Positions 44,214-53,450 of a stretch of DNA of 64,000 nucleotides are shown one piece after another (position 1 is the stretch's first letter; every line of letters starts with the position of its first letter). A program made the translations under genes and the position numbers. The DNA is from Solibacillus sp040274725 (lineage in GTDB: Bacteria; Bacillota; Bacilli; Bacillales_A; Planococcaceae), in assembly GCA_040274725.1 (NCBI GenBank), contig JBEMAQ010000001.1, forward strand, positions 62,001 to 126,000, read 5' to 3'. The notes below the pieces were generated by a model. That model saw only the letters and a program-made list of their open reading frames with translations. It was not told the origin of the DNA and ran no database searches.

Positions 44214-44921
44214 ATGTATCATAAAGAGCTGTATGTGTTCAATCAAAACAAACCACTTCCTGCAACGATTCGAAACTATCAAGAAACGGATTTCCTTGAA
44301 TTAATTCGCATTCAAAAAGAGTGTTTTCCTCCCCCATTTCCTGAAGAATTATGGTGGAATACGGACCAATTAAAAAATCATACGACACTATTTTCGGAAG
44401 GTGCATTATGTATTGAAGTGGAAGGGAAATTGGCTGGTTCTATGACAGCCTTACTTGTTGACTTTCATATAAATGACCCAAACCATACGTGGGAAGAAAT
44501 CACAGATAACGGGTATATCCAAACCCACAACCGAAATGGCAATACGCTTTATGTTGTTGATATTTGTGTAAGCCCTCTGTATCGAAATTTGGGTTTAGGG
44601 AAATGGCTCATGTTTTCGATGTATGACATTGTGATCCAAAATAAGCTAGAAAGATTATTAGGGGGCAGTAGGATGCCTGGCTTCCATCGATATGAAAAGG
44701 ACATGACGGCACAGTTATACGTTCAATCAGTAGTTAACGGCGACATAAAAGACTCTGTCATATCCTTTTTACTTCGCTGTGGACGTACACCTCTTCAAGT
44801 AGTACCAAATTATTTAGAAGACGAGGAATCATGTAATTATGGTGTTTTAATGGAATGGAAAAATCCTTTTATCCAACATAATAGTAAGGGGGCTGTATTA
44901 AATGCACTATCATCGGATTAA
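44214..44921 (+). CDS. GNAT-family N-acetyltransferase (YhcX N-terminal type)
   Basis: The 235-residue protein has the GNAT core with VVDICVSPLYRNLGLGKWLM (acetyl-CoA loop) and the subfamily segment GGSRMPGFHRYEKDMTAQLYVQSVVNG ... VVPNYLEDEES. This subfamily occurs fused or adjacent to nitrilase domains. Start ATG with GAGGGTGAG upstream. Its partner hydrolase is truncated, so present function is uncertain. Confidence 0.85.
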   Translation: MYHKELYVFNQNKPLPATIRNYQETDFLELIRIQKECFPPPFPEELWWNTDQLKNHTTLFSEGALCIEVEGKLAGSMTALLVDFHINDPNHTWEEITDNGYIQTHNRNGNTLYVVDICVSPLYRNLGLGKWLMFSMYDIVIQNKLERLLGGSRMPGFHRYEKDMTAQLYVQSVVNGDIKDSVISFLLRCGRTPLQVVPNYLEDEESCNYGVLMEWKNPFIQHNSKGAVLNALSSD

Positions 44922-45173
44922 TACTATTCTATTAGGAGTCACAAGAGGAATTCATTAAAGCTCAAGAATACTTAGATTATGTGAATGAAAAAAAAATTAG
45001 AAATTAATTCATAAATAGAAGACCGCTGGATAATAAAACATACCCAGTTAACTGCTTTACTGAAACATAATAATCGGCAATTTATAAATAAACACTTCCA
45101 CGAGGGCGTTAGCTGATTGCCACCGTATATTACAACTTTACTTGGAATGACGAGCACGATAGCCTTAGCGGAT

Positions 45174-45202
45174 AACGCTTTCCTATTTTGCAGGAAAGCG
45201 CC
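45174..45202. other. Isolated hairpin in a gene-free stretch
   Basis: CGCTTTCCT (45176-45184) pairs with AGGAAAGCG (45192-45200). No T tract follows. The remainder of 44922-45262 shows no gene. Confidence 0.35.
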
Positions 45203-45262
45203 CGTTACTTGAATAAAAATAGTGCGCCTAAAGTATGCAGTATAGGGGTAAAATTGACAGAG

Positions 45263-45613
45263 TTATTTATGAATAGAAACCATGGTACCAAGTGGAACTC
45301 TAGAGGATAATTCTAGAACATCATGATTAAACATTCTAATACATCCATGTGAGAGATTCTTACCGATTGAAGCTGGGTTATTTGTTCCATGTATACCATA
45401 ATGAGGTTTTGATAATCCCATCCAAAGCACTCCAAATTGTTCGGGTGGATGGAGTTGTTTATTGATAATCGTGTATGTCCCAGAAGGTGTTGGTGACAAT
45501 ATTTTCCCAACTGCAATTGGGTAAGCTTTTATAAGCCTGTTTCCATCAAAAAGGGTTAATTGATATTTTGATGTAGATACATCAATCCATATCGCTATGA
45601 AGATCAGCTCCAT
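45263..45613 (-). CDS. L,D-transpeptidase (YkuD domain)
   Basis: The 116-residue protein is essentially one YkuD catalytic domain: IDVSTSKYQLTLFDG, FGVLWMGLSKPHYGIHGTN and the active site SHGCIRM with C91. Such enzymes form meso-DAP cross-links or attach proteins in spore or cell-wall peptidoglycan. No signal peptide is seen and no ribosome binding site precedes the ATG, so expression may be low or the start may be displaced. Confidence 0.82.
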   Translation of the reverse strand: MELIFIAIWIDVSTSKYQLTLFDGNRLIKAYPIAVGKILSPTPSGTYTIINKQLHPPEQFGVLWMGLSKPHYGIHGTNNPASIGKNLSHGCIRMFNHDVLELSSRVPLGTMVSIHK

Positions 45614-45763
45614 TTTTTAATATTGTATTAAGTAACTCAGGCATTTGTTAATTAAAAAGCTGTCTATGAAGGAAAAGTAAAAAAACACTCTAAAAAACAT
45701 TCAAGCATTTTTTACAACTTTATAAAACTATTCGAATCATTCCTCATTAGCACATAGACTCAA

Positions 45764-45796
45764 TAAAAAACCACCCAAGCATTTACTTGAGTGGTT
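45764..45796 (-). terminator. Terminator of a decayed minus-strand gene
   Basis: On the minus strand CCACTCAAG pairs with CTTGGGTGG (one G-U) and TTTTTTATT follows. The gene upstream survives only as a tail (see next entry). Confidence 0.65.
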
Positions 45797-45803
45797 ACAA
45801 TCA

Positions 45804-46056
45804 TTATTTCATTTCAATTGTGTATTTACCGAAACCATCTGTACCTTTGCCTGCATAACGAATAATGGTACGTAATCCCAAAGTTCAAGAGCGAGCTGTT
45901 CAAGGGATTCGAAATGGGATCCATTAGCGAACTCTGTCTTAAATCCCTTAAATGTTGCATCAGCTCACGTTCTGTCATAGGGGCAGCACTTCATACTCTG
46001 TGATTGCTTGATGCCGAATGTTTCAAACGCTTCCGAAATCAATTTGTTATCGAATT
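45804..46056 (-). pseudogene. IS3-family transposase remnant joined to another gene tail
   Basis: Reading from 46056 downward gives ISEAFETFGIKQSQSMKCCP, then after a frame break ATFKGFKTEFANGSHFESLE and QLALELWDYV, the end of an IS3/IS150 DDE integrase core. A second frame change leads to TIIRYAGKGTDGFGKYTIEMK and a stop at 45804, which looks like the tail of an unrelated gene. Frames are broken and both ends of the transposase are missing. Confidence 0.6.
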
Positions 46057-46090
46057 TGGATAACCTACCCAGAAATCTTCACTTCTGAAT

Positions 46091-46582
46091 TCAGCCTCCC
46101 ATTTTGTGACCACACTTCTTACAAAACTTTTTAGGTTCTTCATAGGACTGCTTACATTTTGGGCAGGTAAATTGTTGCGTAGTAGGCGCTCCCTGTTCAA
46201 CTTCAACAAGCTCCTGGGCAAATGGCTGTTGCGATTCATTTGTAGATGCATTTACAGTACCTTCTTCAACCTCTAAATCCGCTAATCGACTTAGTTCATT
46301 CAGCTCTTCAATATAAGCCTCCAATTGCGCAATCGCATTTTCCTTCTCTTCAATTTGTACAAGCTGCTCCTTTACTAGCTCTATTGTAAATTCACTATTG
46401 CGATTTTTATTAACGATATCTCCAATCTCCTGTTTCAGTACGACAATTTCCTCTTGCGTCTGCGTTATTTGTTTTCGTGCTTTCGACCGATCCATAGCAT
46501 AAGAGGTTTTGCTGCCGATTGTATTTACCTTTTTATTCACCTTTTCCTTCCATTTGCGGAACGAACCTTTACTTTCACTCAT
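46091..46582 (-). CDS. Coiled-coil protein with C-terminal zinc ribbon
   Basis: The 163-residue soluble protein has a basic N terminus, a coiled coil at about residues 35-95 and a C-terminal zinc ribbon (FTCPKCKQSYEEPKKFCKKCGHKMGG). No enzyme motif. ATG; a neighbour of another zinc-ribbon protein upstream on the same strand, 117 bp apart, suggesting a shared role. Confidence 0.75.
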   Translation of the reverse strand: MSESKGSFRKWKEKVNKKVNTIGSKTSYAMDRSKARKQITQTQEEIVVLKQEIGDIVNKNRNSEFTIELVKEQLVQIEEKENAIAQLEAYIEELNELSRLADLEVEEGTVNASTNESQQPFAQELVEVEQGAPTTQQFTCPKCKQSYEEPKKFCKKCGHKMGG

Positions 46583-46698
46583 AAACGTTAACCCCCACTT
46601 AAAAATTTAGCGTATTTAAGTAAAAAATCTACGTATCAGCTGCCATATTAGTTGTATAGAAGCCAACCTCTTTTCTAATTATTCGACTAAACTATCCT

Positions 46699-48462
46699 CT
46701 ATTTTGATACCTTCATCCCCTCAATAATAACTGGGTAGGGTTCAAATTCTCGATTATTAAACGGATTAGCGTGCCTATCTATTTTTAAATAAACAATACT
46801 TTGTCCTTTTATATCAATATTGAACTTTTTTAACGCTGTTTTATTAGTTATCTTTTCTTCAAATAAAACAGTAGCATTCGGATTAACATCCTCGTTAGAA
46901 GTTTCTAGATCTGGATCTTCATAAGAATCTTCCCCATATATGGTTATAGTATATGGTTGATTACTCGTATTTTCTTTTTTACCAGCTCCTAAGCGAAAAC
47001 TTAGCTCCTTATAATCCCCAACAGGAATATCAAAAACATAATAATTTTGACTATAATCCGTAAGTTGGACTGCGTCATACACCCTTTCACCTTCAACATC
47101 TACAAAACCGTTTACTCCTTGCTCATCACGTCCGTATCCATTTCGTTGTAAAAAACGTGTCAGGGGTACATCTTTTAATTCTTTTTTCTTTTCCCAATCA
47201 ATGCCGAAAAGTTCCTTGTCTATCGAAAAATAAATGGTGTGTATACCATCCTTACTTAAATGATTTGGAAGGTAACTATCCTCTATAGAAAATTCAATAG
47301 TCGTTCCTTCCACCAATCTTTTGTGTCCCATAAACATTTGCTTGCTATCGAAATATCCTAATTGAGGTTGAACAATCTTGAACCAAGGATATCTAGTAAT
47401 CTCTTTTTTGGGTTTAACTTCTCCTGATAGAATGATACTTTCTTTTCCCTGAGTACCTTCAAAACCTTCAGTTGTTTCGAGCGCTACAGAGTTTAAAATG
47501 AGTGTCATGTCATCATTTTCCCTAACAATTGGCAAAAATTCGCTTTTTTTAGTGGCGAAATTCTTTGTTCCTGCAATTTCAATCGTGCCCCTTGCTTCTG
47601 GAATTTTTACTGACGTTTGCTCAAAACCGTCATCCATATACCAGTTCGTATCAATTCGTATAATTTTCGCTTCACTGTTACTATTCATTTTGTAAATATG
47701 GTACTCCGCTTTATCAGCAATTCTCACTTCATTTAAACTAGGCAATGTTAATTGTGCGCCATCTTCTAGTATGATTGATGTTGTTCCATGGAAGCTTGCA
47801 TCAACTAATAAACCCGTATACTTTAAAATAAAGGAAAGGTTTCCTTCAGTATCTCTCGAATAACCTGTAAACTCAATGCTGCCACTTTCGTTACTGTATA
47901 GCTCTACATTGTGCTTGGAGACAATAAGTGGTTCTGTTCTCCATTCTGTTTCTTTTGTATTTATTTCTTCCATATTTTTTTCTTCTGAAGGTTGCTCAAC
48001 TTTTACTTTCTCTGCCTGTTCAACTTCATCATTATTAAATAGTTGGGCAAACACAAAAATAATGAGTACAACGGTAGCACCCGCTGTTCCCCAACGAAAT
48101 AAAGGCGTTTTCATCATCTTATTTTTAATCCCTGAATCCCTAACAGAATTTCCACATTCCTCACAAAAGGTAGCGTCAGCTTCTACTAGCTTATGGCATT
48201 TTAGGCAGATTTTATTTTTGCTTTCGTTTGGTTTCGTCACCTGAGATTTATCAACGATATTCAAAACAGGAGTTCCACATTCTTCACAAAATTGGGCACC
48301 GACTTCAACTGGGGAGTGACATTTTAGGCAGGTTTTCTTTGGACGGGGATCTAGCTTCTTTTGCTGTTTGTCTATTTCAGAATCAAAAACGGGGGTTCCA
48401 CACTCTTCACAAAATTGGGTACCGGCTTCAACAGCCGATTGGCAGTTCTTACATGTTTTCAT
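46699..48462 (-). CDS. Triple zinc-ribbon, membrane-anchored protein with a large external region
   Basis: The 587-residue protein opens with three near-identical zinc ribbons (CKNCQSAVEAGTQFCEECG, CLKCHSPVEVGAQFCEECG, CLKCHKLVEADATFCEECG; residues 4-105), then one membrane helix (WGTAGATVVLIIFVFAQLF, about 123-141) and about 440 external residues. The last 130 residues resemble a galactose-binding-like NPCBM fold (YTITIYGED, FEEKITNKTALKKFNIDIKG). Cytoplasmic ribbons and external binding domain suggest a sensor or scaffold. Function unknown. Confidence 0.78.
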   Translation of the reverse strand: MKTCKNCQSAVEAGTQFCEECGTPVFDSEIDKQQKKLDPRPKKTCLKCHSPVEVGAQFCEECGTPVLNIVDKSQVTKPNESKNKICLKCHKLVEADATFCEECGNSVRDSGIKNKMMKTPLFRWGTAGATVVLIIFVFAQLFNNDEVEQAEKVKVEQPSEEKNMEEINTKETEWRTEPLIVSKHNVELYSNESGSIEFTGYSRDTEGNLSFILKYTGLLVDASFHGTTSIILEDGAQLTLPSLNEVRIADKAEYHIYKMNSNSEAKIIRIDTNWYMDDGFEQTSVKIPEARGTIEIAGTKNFATKKSEFLPIVRENDDMTLILNSVALETTEGFEGTQGKESIILSGEVKPKKEITRYPWFKIVQPQLGYFDSKQMFMGHKRLVEGTTIEFSIEDSYLPNHLSKDGIHTIYFSIDKELFGIDWEKKKELKDVPLTRFLQRNGYGRDEQGVNGFVDVEGERVYDAVQLTDYSQNYYVFDIPVGDYKELSFRLGAGKKENTSNQPYTITIYGEDSYEDPDLETSNEDVNPNATVLFEEKITNKTALKKFNIDIKGQSIVYLKIDRHANPFNNREFEPYPVIIEGMKVSK

Positions 48463-49076
48463 TTATCATTTCCCTTCTATAATATATGGAAGGCAAAACT
48501 AGAAGATTTTTTATATTAAAACGTAGGTTATTAGCATGATATGTGAATAGATTGGGGAGTATTACGTTTTAGAAATCCAGCGAGAGGCAAATTCGGTTCT
48601 GGTACAAAAATAGCTAAACTCCTGCAATTAACCTGTAAAGCATGACCATATGAATACTATTACTTCAAAAGGAGCTTGGTTAGTATGGAAAAGGGATAGT
48701 TGTTCAATTTCGTCAAATATGAAACTAAGTTGTTGCATGATTTCATTTTTATGAAATAACATATATAATTTCATATTCAAATTATATCTTACAAATTTCA
48801 TTGCGACTTCGTATGATCCGCTAAAATCAATTTGATCTTTCTACATTCCATACAAATCATCCCATACTATAATTTAGGATTTTTGCACAGTACACAAAAT
48901 AGAATTCAATTGTTTTACATTTCGTAACATGAAACACTATATAAATCGTTGATATAATGTATTTATTACTTTAAGGGAGGGAATTTTATCGAAAGCGGGT
49001 TTGTTAAGAAATAGCGGGGAGTAATTCGCTAAAATAATTTTAACATGACAATAAAAAGCGAAAGAGGTGCAGTAGG
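48463..49076. other. Gene-free AT-rich stretch before the aldehyde dehydrogenase
   Basis: No credible gene is present. A ribosome-binding-like AAAGGAGC with ATG near 48685 opens only four codons, which looks like a relic. The last 100 bases must hold the aldehyde dehydrogenase promoter, but no clear boxes are seen. Confidence 0.4.
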
Positions 49077-50603
49077 ATGTTTTTAACGACAACGAATTTA
49101 GAAAAATTTTTAACGCATAAAAGTACCGTTCAGAAAATGTATATCAATAATGAATGGGTTTCTAGTAGTTCAGAAAAGGTTAGAGAAATTCTTAACCCAG
49201 CAAATGGTGAAGTTATTGGTACAGTATCAGAGGGAACGAAGGAAGATGTCGATAAAGCCGTTCAAAGCGCACGGGATGCTTTTTATGAGAATGGTTGGAT
49301 GGAGAGTAAAGCAAGAGACCGTGCTGACTATTTATTCAAGATCGCTCAGAAATTAGAACAGAGAAAAGAAGAATTCGCTGCACTTGATACATTAAATAAT
49401 GGAAAGACTTTAAGAGAGTCTTTATACGATGTAGAAGATGCAGTCAATCAATTAAAGTATTTTGCTGGCCTTGCCACAAAGCCTCATGGACAAACGTATG
49501 ATGTGCCTGATGATATCCAATCTATGGTTGTAAGGGAAGCTGTAGGGGTCGTTGGCATTATCGTGCCATGGAATTATCCACTTGTCATGGCGAATCAAAA
49601 AATAGCAGCCGCACTTGCAGCTGGCTGCACGATTGTTGTAAAACCCGCAGAAATTACGCCATTATCTGTTATCCGTCTATTCGAAATTATTGATGAAGTT
49701 GGCTTACCTCCAGGTGTAGCTAATTTAGTATTAGGCGAGGGAAAAGAAGTTGGCGCAGCACTCGTTGAAAGTCCATTCGTTGATAAAATATCTTTTACAG
49801 GTGGGACCGATACAGGGATCAAATTAATGAAGTCAGCAGCGAATACGATTAAAAACATCAGCCTTGAACTAGGTGGGAAGTCTCCAAATATTGTTTTTGC
49901 TGATGCGGACTTTGACACTGCCGTAGACTATGCGATTTACGCTATTTTTGCCAATCAAGGACAAGTTTGCTCCGCAGGCTCAAGATTAATTTTAGAGGAA
50001 ACCATCTACGAAAAGTTTACGAATGAATTAATTAAACGAGCGAAAAACATTAAAGTTGGTCCGGGCTGGGAAGATGGCGTAGAAATGGGACCGCTAATTT
50101 CGAAAGAACATATGCACAAAGTATTAAGCTATATCGAGATAGGAAAACAGGAAGGTGCGACATTACTATGTGGTGGGAAGCAACTTCTCTCTGAAAACTT
50201 CTCAAAAGGAAACTTCATTGAACCAACAATCTTTGGAGATACTTCACCAGAAATGAGAATTGTTCAAGAAGAAATTTTTGGTCCGGTATTAGTCATTCAA
50301 ACATTTAAAACGGAACAACAAGCGATTCAATTAGCCAACGGGACAAAGTATGGCTTAGCAGCAGCCGTTTTCACGCAAGATGGCGCAAAGGCACTTCGTG
50401 TAATTAAAAAAATAAGAGCTGGCATTACATGGGTGAATACCTATCACCCAACATTTAATGAAGCACCTTGGAGTGGTTATAAACAAAGTGGAATCGGGCA
50501 CGATTTAGGGACATATGGGTTCGAAGAATATCTAGAGACGAAGCAGATCAATATCAATTTAAATGTAGTTCCATCTGATTTTTTTGGAAATGGAGATAAC
50601 TAG
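49077..50603 (+). CDS. NAD(P)-dependent aldehyde dehydrogenase, GbsA-like
   Basis: A 508-residue ALDH with N166 (PWNYP), K189 (VVKPAE), E264 (LELGGKSP) and catalytic C298 (GQVCSAGSRL). It resembles betaine-aldehyde dehydrogenases (GbsA group), but no choline or glycine-betaine gene is near, so the substrate is open. The N terminus has about 18 extra residues. ATG with AGAGGTG upstream; own terminator. Confidence 0.9.
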   Translation: MFLTTTNLEKFLTHKSTVQKMYINNEWVSSSSEKVREILNPANGEVIGTVSEGTKEDVDKAVQSARDAFYENGWMESKARDRADYLFKIAQKLEQRKEEFAALDTLNNGKTLRESLYDVEDAVNQLKYFAGLATKPHGQTYDVPDDIQSMVVREAVGVVGIIVPWNYPLVMANQKIAAALAAGCTIVVKPAEITPLSVIRLFEIIDEVGLPPGVANLVLGEGKEVGAALVESPFVDKISFTGGTDTGIKLMKSAANTIKNISLELGGKSPNIVFADADFDTAVDYAIYAIFANQGQVCSAGSRLILEETIYEKFTNELIKRAKNIKVGPGWEDGVEMGPLISKEHMHKVLSYIEIGKQEGATLLCGGKQLLSENFSKGNFIEPTIFGDTSPEMRIVQEEIFGPVLVIQTFKTEQQAIQLANGTKYGLAAAVFTQDGAKALRVIKKIRAGITWVNTYHPTFNEAPWSGYKQSGIGHDLGTYGFEEYLETKQININLNVVPSDFFGNGDN

Positions 50604-50652
50604 AGGGATAAAACTCTTCCTCTCAAAAACACTTTAAAAAGGAAATTCTTCA

Positions 50653-50698
50653 AACAGCTTGAGCCTCTTTACTCTAAGGCTTGAGCTGTTGTTTATTA
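50653..50698 (+). terminator. Terminator of the aldehyde dehydrogenase gene
   Basis: AACAGCTTGAGCC pairs with GGCTTGAGCTGTT; TGTTTATT follows. Between here and 50900 nothing else is seen. Confidence 0.75.
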
Positions 50699-50902
50699 GT
50701 AGTACTCATCTATTACAGCAATCTTTTGTACTGCATACTTGCCACACACGACCGTTTTATTCAGCTTATTTGTAATATAATGACTCTTTAAAATCAAAAA
50801 GTAAGCACAAATAGCCAAATTTCCTATACTTATGTGTGAAGATAGCCTGTTTCATCAATTCACAAAGCTTCTTATAACACCAGTTACGCAAATACAACAA
50901 AA

Positions 50903-50931
50903 AAACCGCTACACCATTCCACTAGTGTAAC
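50903..50931 (-). terminator. Probable terminator of the zinc-finger gene
   Basis: On the minus strand CGTTACAC pairs with GTGTAGCG (one G-U) and GTTTTTTTG follows, about 100 bases after the gene. Confidence 0.55.
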
Positions 50932-51033
50932 GACTTCCTTGTGTCATAAATTGTACTGAAAGTTGTATATCGTCAAAAGAGATATCTCCGTTAGTATATC
51001 AAAATATTAACAATAACAAAAGGAAAGTCCCTT

Positions 51034-51225
51034 CTAATTATCTGCAAATTTCATCAATTCCTGCCCTAAAAATTGCAACTGTTCGCCTACACTGCAATTT
51101 CGGATGCAAAATTGATGGGCCTTTGTTTTGCCGCGCGTTTTGCGCAGCTCCTTGATCACTAAGCATTCCGTACAGTAAACGTCTGTTAGCTCATCAATAT
51201 CTTTGATTACCACGACCTTGTTCAT
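51034..51225 (-). CDS. YpeQ-like zinc-finger protein
   Basis: The 63-residue protein has the C-x2-C ... C-x3-C pattern (VYCTECLVIKELRKTRGKTKAHQFCIRNCSVGEQLQFLG) of the short zf-C2HCIx2C family that includes B. subtilis YpeQ. The gene is divergent from an RNase H-like gene, the same neighbourhood as ypeQ/ypdQ. ATG with AAGGAG upstream. Function unknown. Confidence 0.82.
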   Translation of the reverse strand: MNKVVVIKDIDELTDVYCTECLVIKELRKTRGKTKAHQFCIRNCSVGEQLQFLGQELMKFADN

Positions 51226-51336
51226 CCGCTCACTCCTTATTTAACATTTTTTTATTTTACTACGCACGCCATTTATTTGTCTACGTGCTATCCTCTGGTA
51301 TAATAAGGATACTTTTTTACGAAATGAGGGCTTTTT

Positions 51337-51732
51337 ATGCTAGAAGTGTATATTGACGGTGCGAGCGCTGGCAATCCTGGTCCGAGCGGCATTGGTATTT
51401 TTATGAAGGGTGAAGGCTTGCACGAAAAAATTAGCCTACGTATTCCAGATACAAATAATCATATTGCCGAATTCACCGCGCTTGTAAAAGGTTTAGAATA
51501 CGCGCGTGATACAGGCTCAAGCTTTATTTCAATGCGCTCCGATTCAAAAATTGTCGTCAGCTCTATTGAGAAGGCATACGTGAAAAATGAGGAGTACAAG
51601 CCCTATTTGGAGCAAGCACTCGCGCTCATTGAACAGTTCGATTTATTTTTCATTAAATGGATCCCTGACAAAGAAAATAAAGCAGCCGATGCCCTAGCAC
51701 GCGCCGCGATTCAAAAAGAAAAGCTCTCCTAG
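51337..51732 (+). CDS. Short RNase H-like protein (YpdQ type)
   Basis: The 131-residue protein has an RNase HI fold: D7 in YIDGASAGNPGPSG, E45 in HIAEFTALVKGL, D69 in MRSDSKIVV and D120 in NKAADALARAA. All four acidic residues are present, suggesting RNA-DNA hybrid cleavage. ATG behind GAGGG. Its 3' end overlaps the convergent MFS gene by 4 bp. Confidence 0.87.
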   Translation: MLEVYIDGASAGNPGPSGIGIFMKGEGLHEKISLRIPDTNNHIAEFTALVKGLEYARDTGSSFISMRSDSKIVVSSIEKAYVKNEEYKPYLEQALALIEQFDLFFIKWIPDKENKAADALARAAIQKEKLS

Positions 51733-51748
51733 ATATGGAGAGCTTTTC
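51719..51748. terminator. Bidirectional terminator inside two convergent gene ends
   Basis: AAAAGCTCTCC pairs with GGAGAGCTTTT. The hairpin includes the stop codons of both the RNase H-like gene and the MFS gene. Confidence 0.8.
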
Positions 51749-52925
51749 GCGCTTCAATCGCTTTTCTATTCACCACATGAAAGCCTGCAAACACAACGAT
51801 TAAAATCGCCGCCGCTACTTCATACACGGCTGTATAGCTATATGTTAATGCGACCATGCCGAAAATATATGAACCAGCCGCGATGCCGATATCAAAGAGT
51901 GTAAAGTACGTTGCTGTCGCATAGCCGCTTCTCGCGGCAGACGTTGACTGCACACAAAGCGTCTGAAAGCTCGTCGTCAATGTCCCGTAGCCAATACCGA
52001 TAAAGATGGCCGATACTAAAAACAGCATGATGCCATTTGCGAACGCTAGCATGACGAGTCCTGCTACAAATAAAACAAACGACGGGTAAATCACAAATTT
52101 CGCGCCGAGCGTATCATAAATCTTCCCAGTAAACGGACGGCTTAGGAGCATCGCCGCGGCAAATACTGCATAGAAATAGCTCGCCACGGCAAGCAAGTCC
52201 TTTTGCTCCGCGTACAGCGATAAAAATGACAGCACGCTTGAATACGAGAAGGCAATGAGGAGTGCAAGCCCTGCAATCGGTAAGGCTTTTCGCTCAAATA
52301 GGTCGTTAAATTTAAATTTTAAGCTGCGATTTTCCACAGATGCTTTTGGAATGTCCTCTGTATGGATGGTCAATGCAATCAGTCCACCAATGACAACAAC
52401 GACCGACATGACGATAAACATCACATCATAGCTAAAGCTTTGGATGAGTAGTAGTGCAGCGAACGGGCCAATAACAACCGCTAAATTCGTCGACATCGCA
52501 AAATAGCCAAGCCCCGCGCCTTTGCGGTTTTTCGGCACAATATCTGCCGCAAGTGAGCCAGTCGCTGTTGTCACTATGCTAAACCAAATGCCTTGGAAAA
52601 AGCGCAGTGCTAATAGTAGCGTAAACGGCGTCACGAGTAAATACAGCGCCGTACAAACGACATAAAGGGCAATTCCCCAAACGAGCAGGCGCTTTTTACC
52701 GTATAAATCGAGTAGCTTACCGCAAAATGGGCGTACAATGATGGCTGATAATAAGAATGCGGTTACGAGTAAGCCTGATTCCGCATCCGTGCGGCCAAGT
52801 GAATTAATCGCATAAAGCGGTAAAGTTGTTGTGAGTCCGTAAAATACGAAAAATACGGACATATTCGTCAAAAATAAACTAATAAATCGTTTCGTAAAAA
52901 TTTGATTTCCTTGCTGTTGTTTCAT
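51729..52925 (-). CDS. MFS transporter
   Basis: A 398-residue, 12-helix major facilitator with the loop 2-3 motif GKLLDLYGKKRLLVWG and the repeated version GKIYDTLGAKFVIYP. Adjacent (4 bp) downstream of a MarR regulator, an arrangement typical of drug or toxic-compound efflux. Substrate unknown. Confidence 0.9.
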   Translation of the reverse strand: MKQQQGNQIFTKRFISLFLTNMSVFFVFYGLTTTLPLYAINSLGRTDAESGLLVTAFLLSAIIVRPFCGKLLDLYGKKRLLVWGIALYVVCTALYLLVTPFTLLLALRFFQGIWFSIVTTATGSLAADIVPKNRKGAGLGYFAMSTNLAVVIGPFAALLLIQSFSYDVMFIVMSVVVVIGGLIALTIHTEDIPKASVENRSLKFKFNDLFERKALPIAGLALLIAFSYSSVLSFLSLYAEQKDLLAVASYFYAVFAAAMLLSRPFTGKIYDTLGAKFVIYPSFVLFVAGLVMLAFANGIMLFLVSAIFIGIGYGTLTTSFQTLCVQSTSAARSGYATATYFTLFDIGIAAGSYIFGMVALTYSYTAVYEVAAAILIVVFAGFHVVNRKAIEARKALHI

Positions 52926-52929
52926 AAAG

Positions 52930-53328
52930 TCACGCTTTCATTTTTTGTAGTAAATCCATTAATTGCTGCTGCTCTTCTTGCGTTAAATGCTGCGTCATTT
53001 CCCGCTCATAGTCTTTCACAGACGCGGCGATTTGCGGAAAACGCACGTGTGCCATTTCGGTTAAATGAATAATTTTTTCGCGCTTATCCGCACCTTGCTC
53101 ACGCGTCACCCAGCCAAGCTTCTCAAGCCGCGTCACCGTTCTTGTGACAGTCGGTGCTTCGACATTTAAATACTTCCAAATAGCTGTGAGCGTCATGGGT
53201 CCCTTTTGCTCGAGCAAAAATAGGATCGTCCACTGCGAGCTATACAGTTCATGCTGCGCCAAAACGTCATTTAACCGATTCACCATATAGCGATTTTGCT
53301 GGAACAATTGATGGAATAACGGGTTCAT
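52930..53328 (-). CDS. MarR-family transcriptional regulator
   Basis: The 132-residue winged-helix protein (SQWTILFLLEQKGPMTLTAIWKYLNVEAPTVTRTVTRLEKLGWVTREQGADKREKIIHLT) should repress its own operon with the MFS gene through the palindrome upstream. ATG behind AGAGGTGA. Confidence 0.92.
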   Translation of the reverse strand: MNPLFHQLFQQNRYMVNRLNDVLAQHELYSSQWTILFLLEQKGPMTLTAIWKYLNVEAPTVTRTVTRLEKLGWVTREQGADKREKIIHLTEMAHVRFPQIAASVKDYEREMTQHLTQEEQQQLMDLLQKMKA

Positions 53329-53346
53329 GCCATCACCTCTCTAATT

Positions 53347-53366
53347 TTATTTACCTAGTTAAATAA
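53347..53366 (-). promoter_or_regulatory. MarR-type operator
   Basis: TTATTTA and TAAATAA are perfect inverted repeats 6 bases apart, with CTAG in the centre, about 20 bases before the MarR start. The site probably binds the MarR dimer. Confidence 0.7.
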
Positions 53367-53450
53367 TCACCTTCACAAGGATACGCCTGCTCGCTTTATT
53401 TGTATAGGGCATCGGGAAAGGTTAGCGAATTTTACGCTTGAAAAAGAGAA

